From contig JBOHAD010000005.1 in assembly GCA_050697555.1 (NCBI GenBank), positions 11,224 through 75,223 of the forward strand: a DNA stretch of 64,000 nucleotides, given 5' to 3'. Positions within the stretch are counted from its first letter, which is position 1. Each line of letters starts with the position of its first letter. Below are positions 1 through 8,546 of the stretch, in pieces. The DNA is from DASQWP01 sp050697555 (GTDB taxonomy: Bacteria; Actinomycetota; Thermoleophilia; Gaiellales; Gaiellaceae). Below the pieces are notes generated by a model. The model ran no database searches, was not told the origin of the DNA, and saw nothing but the letters and a program-made list of their open reading frames with translations. The translations under genes were made by a program, and so were the position numbers.

Positions 1-111
1 CTCTTCGGGCTCTGGTGGCTCGACCCGCTCGCAGCCCTCGTTGTTGCCGCTGTCGCCGTGCGGGAAGGCATCGAGAGCTGGAGAGGCGAGGGCTGCTGCT
101 CGGCCTGCTGA
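1..111 (+). CDS. Cation transporter, C-terminal end only (partial)
   Basis: The frame is open from the first base and ends at TGA 109-111. It encodes a last hydrophobic stretch (LFGLWWLDPLAALVVAAVAV) followed by a short tail with two adjacent cysteines near the end. A WW-DP-A-A membrane segment followed by a basic REG-WRGE tail and terminal cysteines resembles the C-terminus of CDF-like cation transporters of Actinomycetota; this assignment is from family resemblance only. The downstream CDF genes and ArsR regulator fit a metal-resistance locus that starts left of the window. Confidence 0.5.
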   Translation, partial: LFGLWWLDPLAALVVAAVAVREGIESWRGEGCCSAC

Positions 112-151
112 GACCGCGCGCCGAAGGGCGGAAGACGGGGAGCGGCGCCTG

Positions 152-1084
152 ATGGGTGCCGGTCACAGCCACGGGCCGGGCGGCGGCGAGCGCTCCGCGG
201 ACCGACGCGCGCTCGCCATCGCGCTCGGGCTCACGGCGACGTACACGGTCGCCGAGGTCGTCGGCGGCCTTTTGACCGGCAGCCTCGCCCTGCTCGCCGA
301 CGCAGCGCACATGCTCTCCGACAACGTCTCAATCGCGGTCGCGCTCTTCGCCGTCTGGATCGCGGCCAAGCCGCCGACGCCGGAGCGGACGTTCGGCTTC
401 AAGCGGGCGGAGATCCTCGCCGCGCTCGCCAACGGGATCACGCTCGTGGCGGTCTCCTTCTGGATCTTCTACGAGGCCTTCCGCCGCTTCCAGGAGCCGC
501 CCGAGATCCTGGGCGGCTGGATGCTCGCGGTCGCCGTCGTCGGTCTCTTCGTCAACGTGGCTGCCGGTCTCGTCATGTGGCGCTCGCGTGGCGGAAGCCT
601 CAACCTCGAGGCCGCCTTCCGGCACGTCCTCGCCGACCTGCTCGGCTCCGTGGGAGTGATCACGGCCGCGCTCGTCATCATCCTGACCGGCTGGCTCTCG
701 GCCGACCCGCTCATCAGCGTCCTCATCGGCCTCCTCGTCCTCGCGAGTGCTTGGACGATCCTCCGCGACTCGACCCGCATCCTCCTCGAAGCCACCCCGC
801 GGGGGCTCGACGCGAGCCAGATAGGCGGGACGCTCGCCTCTGTCGGGGGCGTCATCGACGTCCACGACCTCCACGTCTGGACGATCACTTCCGGCTTCCC
901 CGCCCTCTCCGCGCACGTCCTCGTCCGCCCCCGGGACGACTGCCACGCCATCCGCCGCCAGCTCGAGCAGCTCGTCGAGGAGCGCTTCGGCATCGAGCAC
1001 ACCACCCTCCAGGTCGATCATCAGGAGGACGGACGGCTGCTTTCCGTTGGTGGAGCGCCGGAACATCGGCAGCACGGGCGGTGA
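152..1084 (+). CDS. Cation diffusion facilitator, CzcD/ZitB-type metal exporter
   Basis: The 310-residue product has a His-rich N-terminus (GHSHGPGGG), six predicted membrane segments, and the CDF signature LLADAAHMLSDN in TM2 with the paired His/Asp site HMLSD; TM5 has HVLADLLGS. Family members exchange cytoplasmic Zn2+, Cd2+ or Co2+ for protons, and the C-terminal part (LHVWTITSG) matches the ferredoxin-like cytoplasmic domain of the family. ATG at 152 is chosen over the upstream TTG at 41 because homologous sequence starts at the His-rich segment and a GGGGAG-like ribosome site precedes it. It lies between two other putative metal transporters, consistent with metal efflux. Confidence 0.9.
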   Translation: MGAGHSHGPGGGERSADRRALAIALGLTATYTVAEVVGGLLTGSLALLADAAHMLSDNVSIAVALFAVWIAAKPPTPERTFGFKRAEILAALANGITLVAVSFWIFYEAFRRFQEPPEILGGWMLAVAVVGLFVNVAAGLVMWRSRGGSLNLEAAFRHVLADLLGSVGVITAALVIILTGWLSADPLISVLIGLLVLASAWTILRDSTRILLEATPRGLDASQIGGTLASVGGVIDVHDLHVWTITSGFPALSAHVLVRPRDDCHAIRRQLEQLVEERFGIEHTTLQVDHQEDGRLLSVGGAPEHRQHGR

Positions 1085-1102
1085 AGCGGACGCTTGTAGT
1101 CG

Positions 1103-1795
1103 TCAGCCTTCCGACTGAAGGCTCGGTAGAGCGTGGTCGCGCTGGCCGCGGACCGTTCGCCACGAGTCCCATGCGATTCTCAGGATGACGAGGGTGATCG
1201 CCAGGCCGATCAGCGGGTCGGCGATCTCGACCCCGAGCGCGACGACGGCCGCGCTGGCGACGACCCCGAGGCTGACGAAGGCATCGACGCGGGCGTGGTG
1301 GCCGTCGGCCACGAGCGCCGCGCTCTCGAGGCGCCGGCCGGCACGGAGGCGCAGACGCGCGGTGAGCTCGTTTCCCACGTAGCCGATCAGGCCCGCGCCG
1401 GCGAGCGCCCACAGGTGCTCGAGCTGCTCGGGCTCGATCAGGCGCATGGCCGTCTCGTAGAGGGCGACGCAGGCGGAGACGAAAATGGCGAGAACGACCG
1501 CGTAGCCAGCCCAGCGCTCGGCGCGGGTGCTGCGCAGCACGAAGGCGGCTCCGACCGGGATGGCGGTAAGCGCGTCGCCGGCGTTGTGGATTAGGTCGGC
1601 AAGCAGCGCGACGCTCCCCGAGAGGACATACACGACCGCCTGCGCGGCCGCGGTGGCGCCAAGGATGGCGAGGCTGGCGAGCACCGCCCGGATTCCGGCG
1701 CGCGAGCGCAGAAGGGAGCAGTCGACCATGCCGTGTGAGTGACGGTGCCCGCCTGCGGGCGGGCCCGCCCGCTGCGCGTGCTCGTGCGCGCTCAC
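1103..1795 (-). CDS. CDF-like cation transporter coupled to ArsR
   Basis: The product has 230 residues. The N-terminus is His-rich (HEHAQRAG, GHRHSHG), followed by six hydrophobic segments with the CDF motifs LLADLIHNAGDAL in TM2 and DGHHARVDAFVS in TM5. There is almost no C-terminal cytoplasmic domain, so this is a short CDF version. The GTG start at 1795 overlaps the TGA of the ArsR gene upstream (GTGA), which implies translational coupling and control by that repressor. Export of a divalent metal is inferred from the family. Confidence 0.85.
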   Translation of the reverse strand: MSAHEHAQRAGPPAGGHRHSHGMVDCSLLRSRAGIRAVLASLAILGATAAAQAVVYVLSGSVALLADLIHNAGDALTAIPVGAAFVLRSTRAERWAGYAVVLAIFVSACVALYETAMRLIEPEQLEHLWALAGAGLIGYVGNELTARLRLRAGRRLESAALVADGHHARVDAFVSLGVVASAAVVALGVEIADPLIGLAITLVILRIAWDSWRTVRGQRDHALPSLQSEG

Positions 1796-2175
1796 GGCGC
1801 CGCGCCCGCGTCGCGCTCGAGCTCGGCCGGGAGGCTCAGCGGCATGGGCGGGCGGGCGTGCTCGTGATGATGGCGGATCGCAGCCAGCAGATCGGCCACG
1901 TGGGAGTCGTGCAGACGGTAGTAGGCGCGCCGACCCTTGCGGCGCACAGCCACCAAGCGGCTCTGGCGGAGCAGACGCAGCTGGTGCGACGCCGCGCTCG
2001 GTGCAAGCCCGGTCGCCTCGACGAGCTCCTCCACCGTTCGCTCGCCAGTAAGCATCGCCCACAGCAACCGCAGGCGGCTGGCGGCCCCGAAGGCCCGCAT
2101 CGCATCCGCGAGCGCCTCGGCCTCCGCGAGGCCAAGTGGCCGGTCGGTGGGCCCGTGCTCGGACGGATGCGGCAC
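1792..2175 (-). CDS. ArsR/SmtB-family metal-responsive repressor
   Basis: A winged-helix protein of about 127 residues. It shows the ArsR core: ASRLRLLWAML, the recognition region LAPSAASHQLRLLRQSRLV, and the wing VRRKGRRAYYRL. The C-terminus is His-rich (DSHVADLLAAIRHHHEHA), resembling the alpha-5 metal site (D-x-H ... H-x-x-H) of SmtB/CzrA zinc sensors. The GTG at 2175 is chosen because the palindrome at 2190-2209 lies immediately upstream; no clear ribosome site is seen, so the message may be leaderless. Its stop overlaps the start of the next CDF gene. Probably released from DNA by Zn/Co/Cd. Confidence 0.85.
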   Translation of the reverse strand: MPHPSEHGPTDRPLGLAEAEALADAMRAFGAASRLRLLWAMLTGERTVEELVEATGLAPSAASHQLRLLRQSRLVAVRRKGRRAYYRLHDSHVADLLAAIRHHHEHARPPMPLSLPAELERDAGAAP

Positions 2176-2189
2176 AACCAGAACGTTAC

Positions 2190-2209
2190 CAACAGATGAA
2201 GAGCTGTTG
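2190..2209. promoter_or_regulatory. Putative ArsR operator
   Basis: An inverted repeat CAACAG-8 nt-CTGTTG sits 15 bp upstream of the ArsR GTG start. The position fits autorepression of the ArsR-CDF operon. Identity as the operator is inferred from position and symmetry only. Confidence 0.55.
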
Positions 2210-2276
2210 ATACGTTGCTTGCCAGGGGCGTAGACGATTGCGGCCGCCGAGAGAGGCCTCGTCCGCGCTCGAGCCC

Positions 2277-2615
2277 TCAGGCGAAGATCCGCCGTCCCCA
2301 CAGGACGACGACCACCCCGAAGAGGACGACCGCCGCGCCGACCCAGTCGAAACGGTCGGGCTGCTTGCCGTCGACGCCCCAGCCCCACAGAAGCGCCCCG
2401 ATGAGGAAGACGCCGGCGTAGCCAGCGAAGAGCCGCCCATAGCGGTCTTCCGGCTGAAGGGTCTGGACGACGGCGTAGGCAAACAGCGCCGCCGCCCCGG
2501 CAAGCGCGAGCAGCGGTGGCGAGCCGGTACGGAGCCAGCGCCAAATCGCGTACGTGCCGCCGAGCTCGCCGAGAAGCGCGACGGCGAAAATGGCGAAGGT
2601 CTTGAGGACGGTCAG
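2277..2615 (-). CDS. YnfA/UPF0060-family small membrane protein, CTG start
   Basis: The product of 112 residues has four hydrophobic segments and the YnfA hallmarks ELGGTYAIWRWLR near the N-terminus, RYGRLFAGYAGVFL in the middle and WGWGVDGKQPDRFDWVGA near the C-terminus; family members are about 108-110 residues. The reading frame has no sensible ATG, GTG or TTG at the right place. A strong AAAGGAG site at a good distance points to CTG at 2613-2615, giving a start residue immediately before LKTFAIF as in the family. Function of the family is not settled; it is related to small multidrug-resistance proteins. Confidence 0.75.
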   Translation of the reverse strand: MTVLKTFAIFAVALLGELGGTYAIWRWLRTGSPPLLALAGAAALFAYAVVQTLQPEDRYGRLFAGYAGVFLIGALLWGWGVDGKQPDRFDWVGAAVVLFGVVVVLWGRRIFA

Positions 2616-2912
2616 CGGGAAGCTCCTTTGGTCTCGATCAGGGTGCCTGCCTGCCCGGACGCCCACGCCGCGAGCTGACGCGTAACTTCGCGGGCTACGG
2701 CCTCGCGGCCGGAACGAGGTGTCGGGAATGGTCGAGGGCCGCGCCATCGCGACCATCTGCGGCGACTACGACCATCCGATCCCTGCAAACCGGACGACTG
2801 CGGTTCCTTCTACCTGCGCCAGTATCTCCTTCCAGCCAGGATCGACGTGAACCGGTAGCCCCAATAGAACGCGAGACGCAGATGCATCCGATGATGCTCT
2901 TATGCTTCACGG

Positions 2913-5867
2913 GTGCTCTCGGTTGCGAAGCTGACGCCAGGGCAGGAGGGCTACTACGAGCGCTCCGTCGCCGGCGGCCTGGACGACTACTACGCGGGCA
3001 AGGGCGAGTCGCCGGGGGAGTGGGCGGGTAGCGGCGCCGCGAGCCTGGGCCTCGAGGGTGAGGTGACCGAGGGCGAGCTCGGCTCGCTGATCCGCGGCAG
3101 GGACCCGAAGACAGGGGAGGAGCTGCGCGCACCCGTGAAGGCGCGCACGATCACGGTCGAGCGAATCGACACGGAAACGGGGAGGCGCTGGCTGGAGGAG
3201 AAGAAGCTCGCCCCCGTGGCCGGCTTCGACCTGGTCTTCTCGACACCGAAGAGCGTCAGCCTCCTCCATGCGCTCGGGGACGAGGAGACGCGGGAGGCGA
3301 TCGCGGCGGCGCACCGCTCCGCCTGGGAGGCGGCGCTCGCCTACCTGGAGGCGGAGGCGTGCGTGACGCGGCGGGGGAAGGACGGTTACCTGCGCGAGCG
3401 AGGCGGCGGCTTCGTCGCCGCCGCCTACCAGCACCGGACGTCGAGAGCGCAGGACCCGCACCTGCACACGCACGTGATCGTCGCCAACATGACCCGAAGC
3501 CCCTCCGACGGCGAGTGGCGGGCCCTCGACGGGGAGGCCATCCTCAAGACCTTCCGGCTTGCCGCCGGCTACCTGTACGAGGCGCACCTGCGCTTCGAGC
3601 TGTCCACGCGACTCGGGGTCGAGTGGGAGACGCCGGAGAAGGGCTGGGCCGAGCTGAAAGGGGTCCCCCGGGCGGTGACTGAGGCCTTCTCGACTCGGCG
3701 GGTGCAGGTGATCGAGCACATGGCCGCGCAGGGCACGGCGGGGTTCTACGCCGCCCAGGTTGCCGCGGTCGCCTCGCGGGAGCGCAAGGAGGCGCTCGAC
3801 CTGCCGCGCCTTCGCGCCGAGTGGGCCGCCCGCGCCAGCGAGCACGGCCTCGGAGCCCGGGAGCTCGATTCGCTCGTCCACCGCGTCCCCTACCGCGAGC
3901 CCACGCCGGCCGAGCTCGTCGCCCTGGCCGAGCGGCTGTTCGGCCCCGAGGGACTGACGGAGAACCGAAGCGCCTTCTCCGAGCCCGAGCTCCTGATGGC
4001 CTGGGCGGAGGCACACCCTCAGGGTGTCCCTGTGGAGCGGATCCGCGCGCTCGCCGCGCGCCTCCTCGAGCTCCCTGGTGTCGAGCGGGTCAGCGAGCTG
4101 CCGCCGCCGGGCAAGGCCGCCTACTACTCGACCACGGAGTTACTGCGCATCGAACGGGAGGCGCTCGCTCTCGTCGAGCGCGGGCGCGGCGCCAACGCTC
4201 CCGCTGCGGCGGACACTCTCGTCGAGGCGCTCATCGATGATGGCAGCCCAGGTCTTCGCTTGTCTGCCGAGCAGGAGCGGATGGTGCGCGGGCTCGCCGT
4301 GAGTCGCGACCGCGTCGTTTGCGTGGTCGGACCCGCGGGCTCGGGGAAAACGAGTGCCCTCCGGGTGGCCGCCGAAGCGTTCCTCGGCGCGGGCGTCCCC
4401 ATCCTCGGCGCCGCTCCGTCCGGGATCGCCTCCGAGCGGCTCGCCGACGAGAGCGGTATCCGCTCGACGACGCTCCACCGTCTCCTCGCCGTGGCGCGGC
4501 GCGAGGGCGGCCTTCCGCACGGGTCGGTGCTCGTCGTCGACGAGGCGGGGATGGCGGAGACGCGCATCCTCGCCCCGCTGCTGGCCTTGGTCGAGGGGGC
4601 GGAGGGGAAGGCGATCTTGGTCGGGGACCCGGGCCAGCTTCCCTCGGTGGGGGCGGGCGGGCTCTTCGCCGCGATCGTCGAGCGCGAGGGGGCGTTCGAG
4701 CTTCTCGACAACCGCCGCCAGCGGGACGAGCTCGAGCGGCGGGCGCTCGACGCCGTCCGCGCCGGCGTGGGCCGCGACTACCTCGCCTTCGCAGAGCGCA
4801 ACGAGCGCCTGCTCGTCGCCGACGACCCGGTGGAGTCGAGAGCGCGGCTGCTCGCCGACTGGTGGCAGGCCGCCAGGCACGATCTCGCGGGGAGCGTGAT
4901 GGTTGCCCTCCGCCGTTCCGACGTGGCCGAGCTGAACGCCGCCGCCCGCACGCTGATGGAGGCGGATGGCAGGCTCGGCAGGGAGCGGCTCGCGCCAGCC
5001 GGTGTCGACCTCGCCGTGGGCGACCGGGTCGTCTGCCGCCGCAACTCGGAGGCGCTCGGGGTTCGCAACGGCACCCGCGGCACGGTGAGCGCGCTCGACC
5101 TCGGGAGCGGTGCGGCCATGGTGGTAACCGACCGCGGCGATGAGGTGGTGCTGCCGCGGGCCTATCTGGAGGCGGGTTACGTCGAGCACGCCTACGCGCT
5201 CACCGGCCACGCCGCCCAGGGGCTGACGGTCGAGCAGTCATTCGTCCTCGGCTCAGACCGGGGCCGGCTGCGCGAGTGGGGCTACGTCGCTCTCTCCCGC
5301 GCCCGCGAGCAGACCCGCCTCTACGTCACGGCGCCTGTCGACGAGGCGGAGAGTCACTTCCACGAGCTCGACGAGCGCGACGCGGTCACCCGGTTGGCGC
5401 AAGCGCTGGAGGAGTCCGCGGAGGAGCGGCTGGCGAGCGAGCAGCGGCCGCCTCCGCCCCGGCCGCTGCTCGGAACCCGCCCGGTGATCGCCCGTCGGAC
5501 GCCCGAGGAGCGGGTGCTCGCGGCGGCCCGGGAGCACCTCCGCCTCCTCGAGAGCGTGCGAGCGGACACGGAGCGGGCCAAGACCCTGGCCGAGCAGCGG
5601 CTCGCGCAGACGAAGGAGCGGCTCACCGGGCTCGGCTGGCGCGGTCGCCGACGCCAGGGGGAGGAGCTTCGCCGTCAGGCGGCGCGGGAGCGAAGCACGC
5701 TCAACTTGGCCGACGAGAAACTCGCCACGCTGGCGCGGGAGCGCCGCCAGGCGCTCGACCGGCTCGCCCGGGCGCAGGAACGGGCGCTCCGACCTCCCCG
5801 TGACCGAGGGCGGTCGCTGGAACGGCCGACACCGGAGCGGCAGCTGAGCCTCGACCTCGGCCCCTGA
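2913..5867 (+). CDS. MobF-family conjugative relaxase with helicase domain
   Basis: The 984-residue protein has a TrwC/TraI-type relaxase domain at about 1-300: tandem Tyr14-Tyr15 (GYYERS), an additional DDYYAG, and the three-His metal motif QDPHLHTHVIVAN near residue 180-190. A RecD-like helicase follows, with Walker A VGPAGSGKT near 472, Walker B VLVVDEAGM near 538 and a late helicase motif YALTGHAAQGLTVEQ. The C-terminal ~150 residues are charged and likely coiled coil. It nicks oriT, stays linked to the strand and unwinds it during transfer. Start is GTG. No T4SS is present in the window, so the element is probably mobilized by others. A homologue lies at 15051-17912. Confidence 0.93.
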   Translation: MLSVAKLTPGQEGYYERSVAGGLDDYYAGKGESPGEWAGSGAASLGLEGEVTEGELGSLIRGRDPKTGEELRAPVKARTITVERIDTETGRRWLEEKKLAPVAGFDLVFSTPKSVSLLHALGDEETREAIAAAHRSAWEAALAYLEAEACVTRRGKDGYLRERGGGFVAAAYQHRTSRAQDPHLHTHVIVANMTRSPSDGEWRALDGEAILKTFRLAAGYLYEAHLRFELSTRLGVEWETPEKGWAELKGVPRAVTEAFSTRRVQVIEHMAAQGTAGFYAAQVAAVASRERKEALDLPRLRAEWAARASEHGLGARELDSLVHRVPYREPTPAELVALAERLFGPEGLTENRSAFSEPELLMAWAEAHPQGVPVERIRALAARLLELPGVERVSELPPPGKAAYYSTTELLRIEREALALVERGRGANAPAAADTLVEALIDDGSPGLRLSAEQERMVRGLAVSRDRVVCVVGPAGSGKTSALRVAAEAFLGAGVPILGAAPSGIASERLADESGIRSTTLHRLLAVARREGGLPHGSVLVVDEAGMAETRILAPLLALVEGAEGKAILVGDPGQLPSVGAGGLFAAIVEREGAFELLDNRRQRDELERRALDAVRAGVGRDYLAFAERNERLLVADDPVESRARLLADWWQAARHDLAGSVMVALRRSDVAELNAAARTLMEADGRLGRERLAPAGVDLAVGDRVVCRRNSEALGVRNGTRGTVSALDLGSGAAMVVTDRGDEVVLPRAYLEAGYVEHAYALTGHAAQGLTVEQSFVLGSDRGRLREWGYVALSRAREQTRLYVTAPVDEAESHFHELDERDAVTRLAQALEESAEERLASEQRPPPPRPLLGTRPVIARRTPEERVLAAAREHLRLLESVRADTERAKTLAEQRLAQTKERLTGLGWRGRRRQGEELRRQAARERSTLNLADEKLATLARERRQALDRLARAQERALRPPRDRGRSLERPTPERQLSLDLGP

Positions 5868-5872
5868 TCCAT

Positions 5873-6391
5873 CTACCGGCCGAGGTCGATGCCGCGGCCG
5901 ACCGAGCGTTCGAGCTCGTGCAGACGCCGCATCGCCAGCAGCCGCTGCAGGTCCTCCTCGCGTTCGCGGGCGGCGAGCATGCGCGAGAGGTCATTGATCG
6001 AGGCGACCTGGACGCGCACCCCTTCGCCCAGGTACTCGCGGGAGGCGCGGCGGCGCAGGTCCTCGTAGCCCTGCGTGCCCGCCGGGGTCGGCACGATCTG
6101 CACCTCCCCTAGCGGCGTGCGGTAGCCGATCACCTCCTCGCCGCGGGCGACCCGCTCCGGCAAGGGCGTCTTCCTGCGGTCGCGCGCCTCGGCCTCCAGG
6201 GAGTCGAGGGGGGCCTGGGCCCGCTCCAGAACCCGTTCGCGGAGGGAGGGGGTGAGGTCGACCCCGTAGGTCACCTCCTCGGCTCCCTGCAACACCCTGG
6301 CCACGCCGCCGATGAGGACGTAGTCGACCCGGGCCCGCTCGAAGGCGGCCAGGATCGCAAGCGGCTCGAACCGCTCCGCCTCAGCGGCCAC
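5873..6391 (-). CDS. Pseudo-nucleotidyltransferase paired with XRE regulator (element 1 copy)
   Basis: About 172 residues with the MNT-like nucleotidyltransferase opening YVLIGGVARVLQG followed by VTYGVDLTP. Aligned to the usual T-x-D-[IV]-D, the first catalytic Asp is Gly, and the third carboxylate position (usually VD-L) reads GEVQIVP. It is thus likely catalytically impaired, although the fold is probably kept. The GTG at 6391 overlaps the end of the upstream XRE gene and matches the start of the homologue at 11379-11888. It converges on the relaxase with a 5-bp gap. Probably forms a two-gene module with the XRE protein; the role is unknown. Confidence 0.7.
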   Translation of the reverse strand: MAAEAERFEPLAILAAFERARVDYVLIGGVARVLQGAEEVTYGVDLTPSLRERVLERAQAPLDSLEAEARDRRKTPLPERVARGEEVIGYRTPLGEVQIVPTPAGTQGYEDLRRRASREYLGEGVRVQVASINDLSRMLAAREREEDLQRLLAMRRLHELERSVGRGIDLGR

Positions 6392-6698
6392 GACCCCTCC
6401 CACCTTCGGTGATCTCCGCCTCCACCGCCTGCACCAGCCGCTGCAACCTGCGTTCCGGGGAGAGCTTCAGGTTGGCGATCAACCGCTCATTCCTGTCCGT
6501 CTCGTAGGGGACGAGCACCAGCTCGAGATCGAAGCCGCACGCCCGCAACAGGGTCATAAGGGTTTCCAGCGAGGGGGCGACGACCTCCTGCTCCCAGCGG
6601 GCGATCACCGCCCGGTCGCGGCCGGTGCGCTCCGCCAGCTGCTGCTGGGTCAACCCCGCCCGCAACCGCGCCTCCTGCAACAACGCGCCGCTTCGCAT
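6381..6698 (-). CDS. XRE-family HTH regulator (element 1 copy)
   Basis: The 105-residue protein starts directly with a helix-turn-helix: LLQEARLRAGLTQQQLAERTGRDRAVIARWE. The C-terminal half (LRACGFDLELVLVPYETDRNERL) is shared with the homologue at 11081-11386. The gene is read divergently from the excisionase-integrase pair, so it is well placed to control both directions through the palindrome at 6738-6753. It overlaps the pseudo-nucleotidyltransferase gene downstream, the arrangement of many toxin-antitoxin or stability modules. Confidence 0.85.
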   Translation of the reverse strand: MRSGALLQEARLRAGLTQQQLAERTGRDRAVIARWEQEVVAPSLETLMTLLRACGFDLELVLVPYETDRNERLIANLKLSPERRLQRLVQAVEAEITEGGRGRGR

Positions 6699-6737
6699 GG
6701 AGTGGGAGTCTACGTCTCCGAGTTGATGCCGTCATGC

Positions 6738-6753
6738 GAAGCAGATATGCTTC
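6738..6753. promoter_or_regulatory. Palindrome in divergent XRE/excisionase promoter
   Basis: A perfect inverted repeat GAAGCA-GATA-TGCTTC lies in the short space between the divergent XRE gene and the excisionase, ending one base before the first possible excisionase ATG. The likely ligand is the XRE repressor. A half site (TATGCTTCA) also occurs just upstream of the relaxase GTG, near 2901-2909, hinting at joint control. Confidence 0.5.
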
Positions 6754-7014
6754 ATGCTGTCTCTGATGGCTGAGGCACTCGCGCAGCCGCTCAGTCCCTA
6801 CCTCCTCGTCGAGGACGTCGCCCGCAGGTTGCGCTGCTCCCGGCGCACCGTGCACGAGCTCACCCGCACCTGCTCGATCCCCCACCGGCGGCTCCCGGGC
6901 GGGCGCCGCTGTCTATTCCGCCAGGACGAGCTCGAAGCCTGGGAGGAGGGCGCCCCGCTCGAGGTGATCGAGACGGTGCGCGGCGGTAGAGTCGTCCGAC
7001 CCAGGAAGCCCTGA
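6754..7014 (+). CDS. xis: Excisionase / HTH_17 (MerR-like) DNA-binding protein
   Basis: The 86-residue protein carries a short winged-helix segment, YLLVEDVARRLRCSRRTVHEL ... IPHRRLPGGRRCLFRQDEL, typical of recombination directionality factors. Either ATG 6754 or ATG 6766 could be the start; the second follows the palindrome at a more usual distance. The stop overlaps the integrase start (TGATG), so excisionase and integrase are made together. It probably directs excision of element 1. Confidence 0.8.
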   Translation: MLSLMAEALAQPLSPYLLVEDVARRLRCSRRTVHELTRTCSIPHRRLPGGRRCLFRQDELEAWEEGAPLEVIETVRGGRVVRPRKP

Positions 7015-8168
7015 TGGCGAGCCTGCAAGCCCGGCACACCCGCGCCTGCGCCCTCGGCAAGCCGTGGACGCCCTACGCCCGAGCCACCGAGGGGTGCTCG
7101 TGCCCGGGCGGGCCCACCTACTACGTCGTCGTCCGCGAAGGACGTAAGCTCCAGCGCGAGCGCACCGGCAAGAACCGCCGCCAGGCCGAGCGCGCCCTCA
7201 CCCGCATCCAAGCCCGCGTCGACGAGGGCGCCTACGTCCCCCAAGCAACCATCCGCTTCGCCGACTGGGGCGAGCGCTGGCTCGCCTCGCTCGAGCGGAA
7301 AGAGACGACGGTGGCCAGCTACCGCTCGACCGTCGTCTACGCGAGCGAGCTCTTCGGGGAGAAGGTCGTGCGCAGGCTGCAGCCCGAGGACGTTGCCCGC
7401 CTCAACCTGTTCCTGCGCGAGCGAGGCGTCTCCGCCTCGACGCGGGCGAAGCACCTGCGCGTCCTCGGTGCCTGCCTCGCGGCCGCCGTCGCGCACGGCT
7501 ACGCCGCCCGAAACCCGGTCCGCCAGCTCCCAAGGGCAGAACGGCCGAGGGCCGAGCGAAAGGAGGCCGCGTACTTCGAGAACGAGGAGCTCCCGCGCCT
7601 GTTCGCCGAAATCTCGCCCGGGCTCCCCACTACGTTGCTCCAGCTTGCGCTCAAGACCGGCATGCGCCAAGGCGAGCTCCTGGCTCTCACCTGGGCGGAC
7701 GTCGACCTCGGAGAGGGGCTCATCCGCGTGCGAAAGACGATCACCGACGGCCACCTGAGCCTCCCCAAGAACCACGAACGCAGGGACGTCGACCTCACCG
7801 CCGACGTCGTCGCCCTCCTCGGCGGCTGGTGGGGCGAACTCGGACGGCCCGGTGACGAACGGCTCGTCCTCCCCGGCGACACGCGCTCCGGCTACCTCGT
7901 ACCCGCGACGATCCTGCGACGCGAGCTCTATCCGGCCATGGCGCGCGCCGGTGTCCCCCGCACCGGCCCGACCGGCGAGAAACGCACCTTTCATTCCTTA
8001 CGCCACACGTTCGCCAAGCGCGCCCTCGAGTCCGGCCGGCAGATCACCTGGCTCTCCCGCCACCTCGGCCACTCGAGCCTCAAAGTCACGACCGACATCT
8101 ACGGCCATTGGGAACGCGCTGAACGAAAGCGCGAAGCCAACTTGATGGAGGGCGTCTTCGGCGTCTAA
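7014..8168 (+). CDS. int: Tyrosine recombinase / integrase of element 1
   Basis: The 384-residue protein has an N-terminal arm-binding region with a CSCPGGPTYYVVV-like strand, a SAM-like core-binding domain around 85-170 (FADWGERWLASLERKETT) and a catalytic domain. Catalytic residues are visible: Arg in KTGMRQGELLALTW, HSLRH at about 326-330, HLGHSS, and Tyr in TTDIYGHW near the C-terminus. It should insert and, with the overlapping excisionase, excise the element at the nearby tRNA-Lys 3' end. It shares little obvious sequence with the integrase at 9625-10764. Confidence 0.92.
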   Translation: MASLQARHTRACALGKPWTPYARATEGCSCPGGPTYYVVVREGRKLQRERTGKNRRQAERALTRIQARVDEGAYVPQATIRFADWGERWLASLERKETTVASYRSTVVYASELFGEKVVRRLQPEDVARLNLFLRERGVSASTRAKHLRVLGACLAAAVAHGYAARNPVRQLPRAERPRAERKEAAYFENEELPRLFAEISPGLPTTLLQLALKTGMRQGELLALTWADVDLGEGLIRVRKTITDGHLSLPKNHERRDVDLTADVVALLGGWWGELGRPGDERLVLPGDTRSGYLVPATILRRELYPAMARAGVPRTGPTGEKRTFHSLRHTFAKRALESGRQITWLSRHLGHSSLKVTTDIYGHWERAERKREANLMEGVFGV

Positions 8169-8204
8169 CCGGTGGGACAACGAGACGGCCGTACACTCAG
8201 ATCG

Positions 8205-8546
8205 ATGGCGACCTCCCGCACCCCACAGCTAGGTCCCGCGGCACGGCCGGTGGCCGTGCCCGACGATCTGGACCATCCTGCCGTCCCCAAAGCGCACGGC
8301 CCGGTCGAACTGCCCTTCCACATCCGCTGGAGCGGCCAGCCGATCACCTACGACCTCACCGACAGGGCCGACCGCGCCCGCGTGTACGAACAAGTGCTCC
8401 GCGAAGGCACCGAGAACGACGTCCGCTACTACATCGACGCCGACCAGCTGCTCGAGCTGTGGGACGAGCTCGTCCTCCCACCCCCAGTGCGCAGCGCGTG
8501 GGCCGGCTGGTTCCGACGGCACCGCCACCTCCAACTTGCATGCTGA
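8205..8546 (+). CDS. Hypothetical protein, probable antitoxin partner of AbiEii-like gene
   Basis: The 113-residue product is uncharacterised. Its middle reads LPFHIRWSGQPITYDLTD, followed by an acidic stretch RVYEQVLREGTENDVRYYIDADQLLELWDELVLPPPVRSAWAGW. The ATG at 8205 (MATSRTPQL) is chosen over the upstream GTG at 8172 on the basis of codon bias and position. Its TGA overlaps the ATG of the AbiEii-like gene (ATGCTGA). That coupling suggests it is the partner of a type IV-like toxin-antitoxin pair, which is inference. Confidence 0.6.
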   Translation: MATSRTPQLGPAARPVAVPDDLDHPAVPKAHGPVELPFHIRWSGQPITYDLTDRADRARVYEQVLREGTENDVRYYIDADQLLELWDELVLPPPVRSAWAGWFRRHRHLQLAC

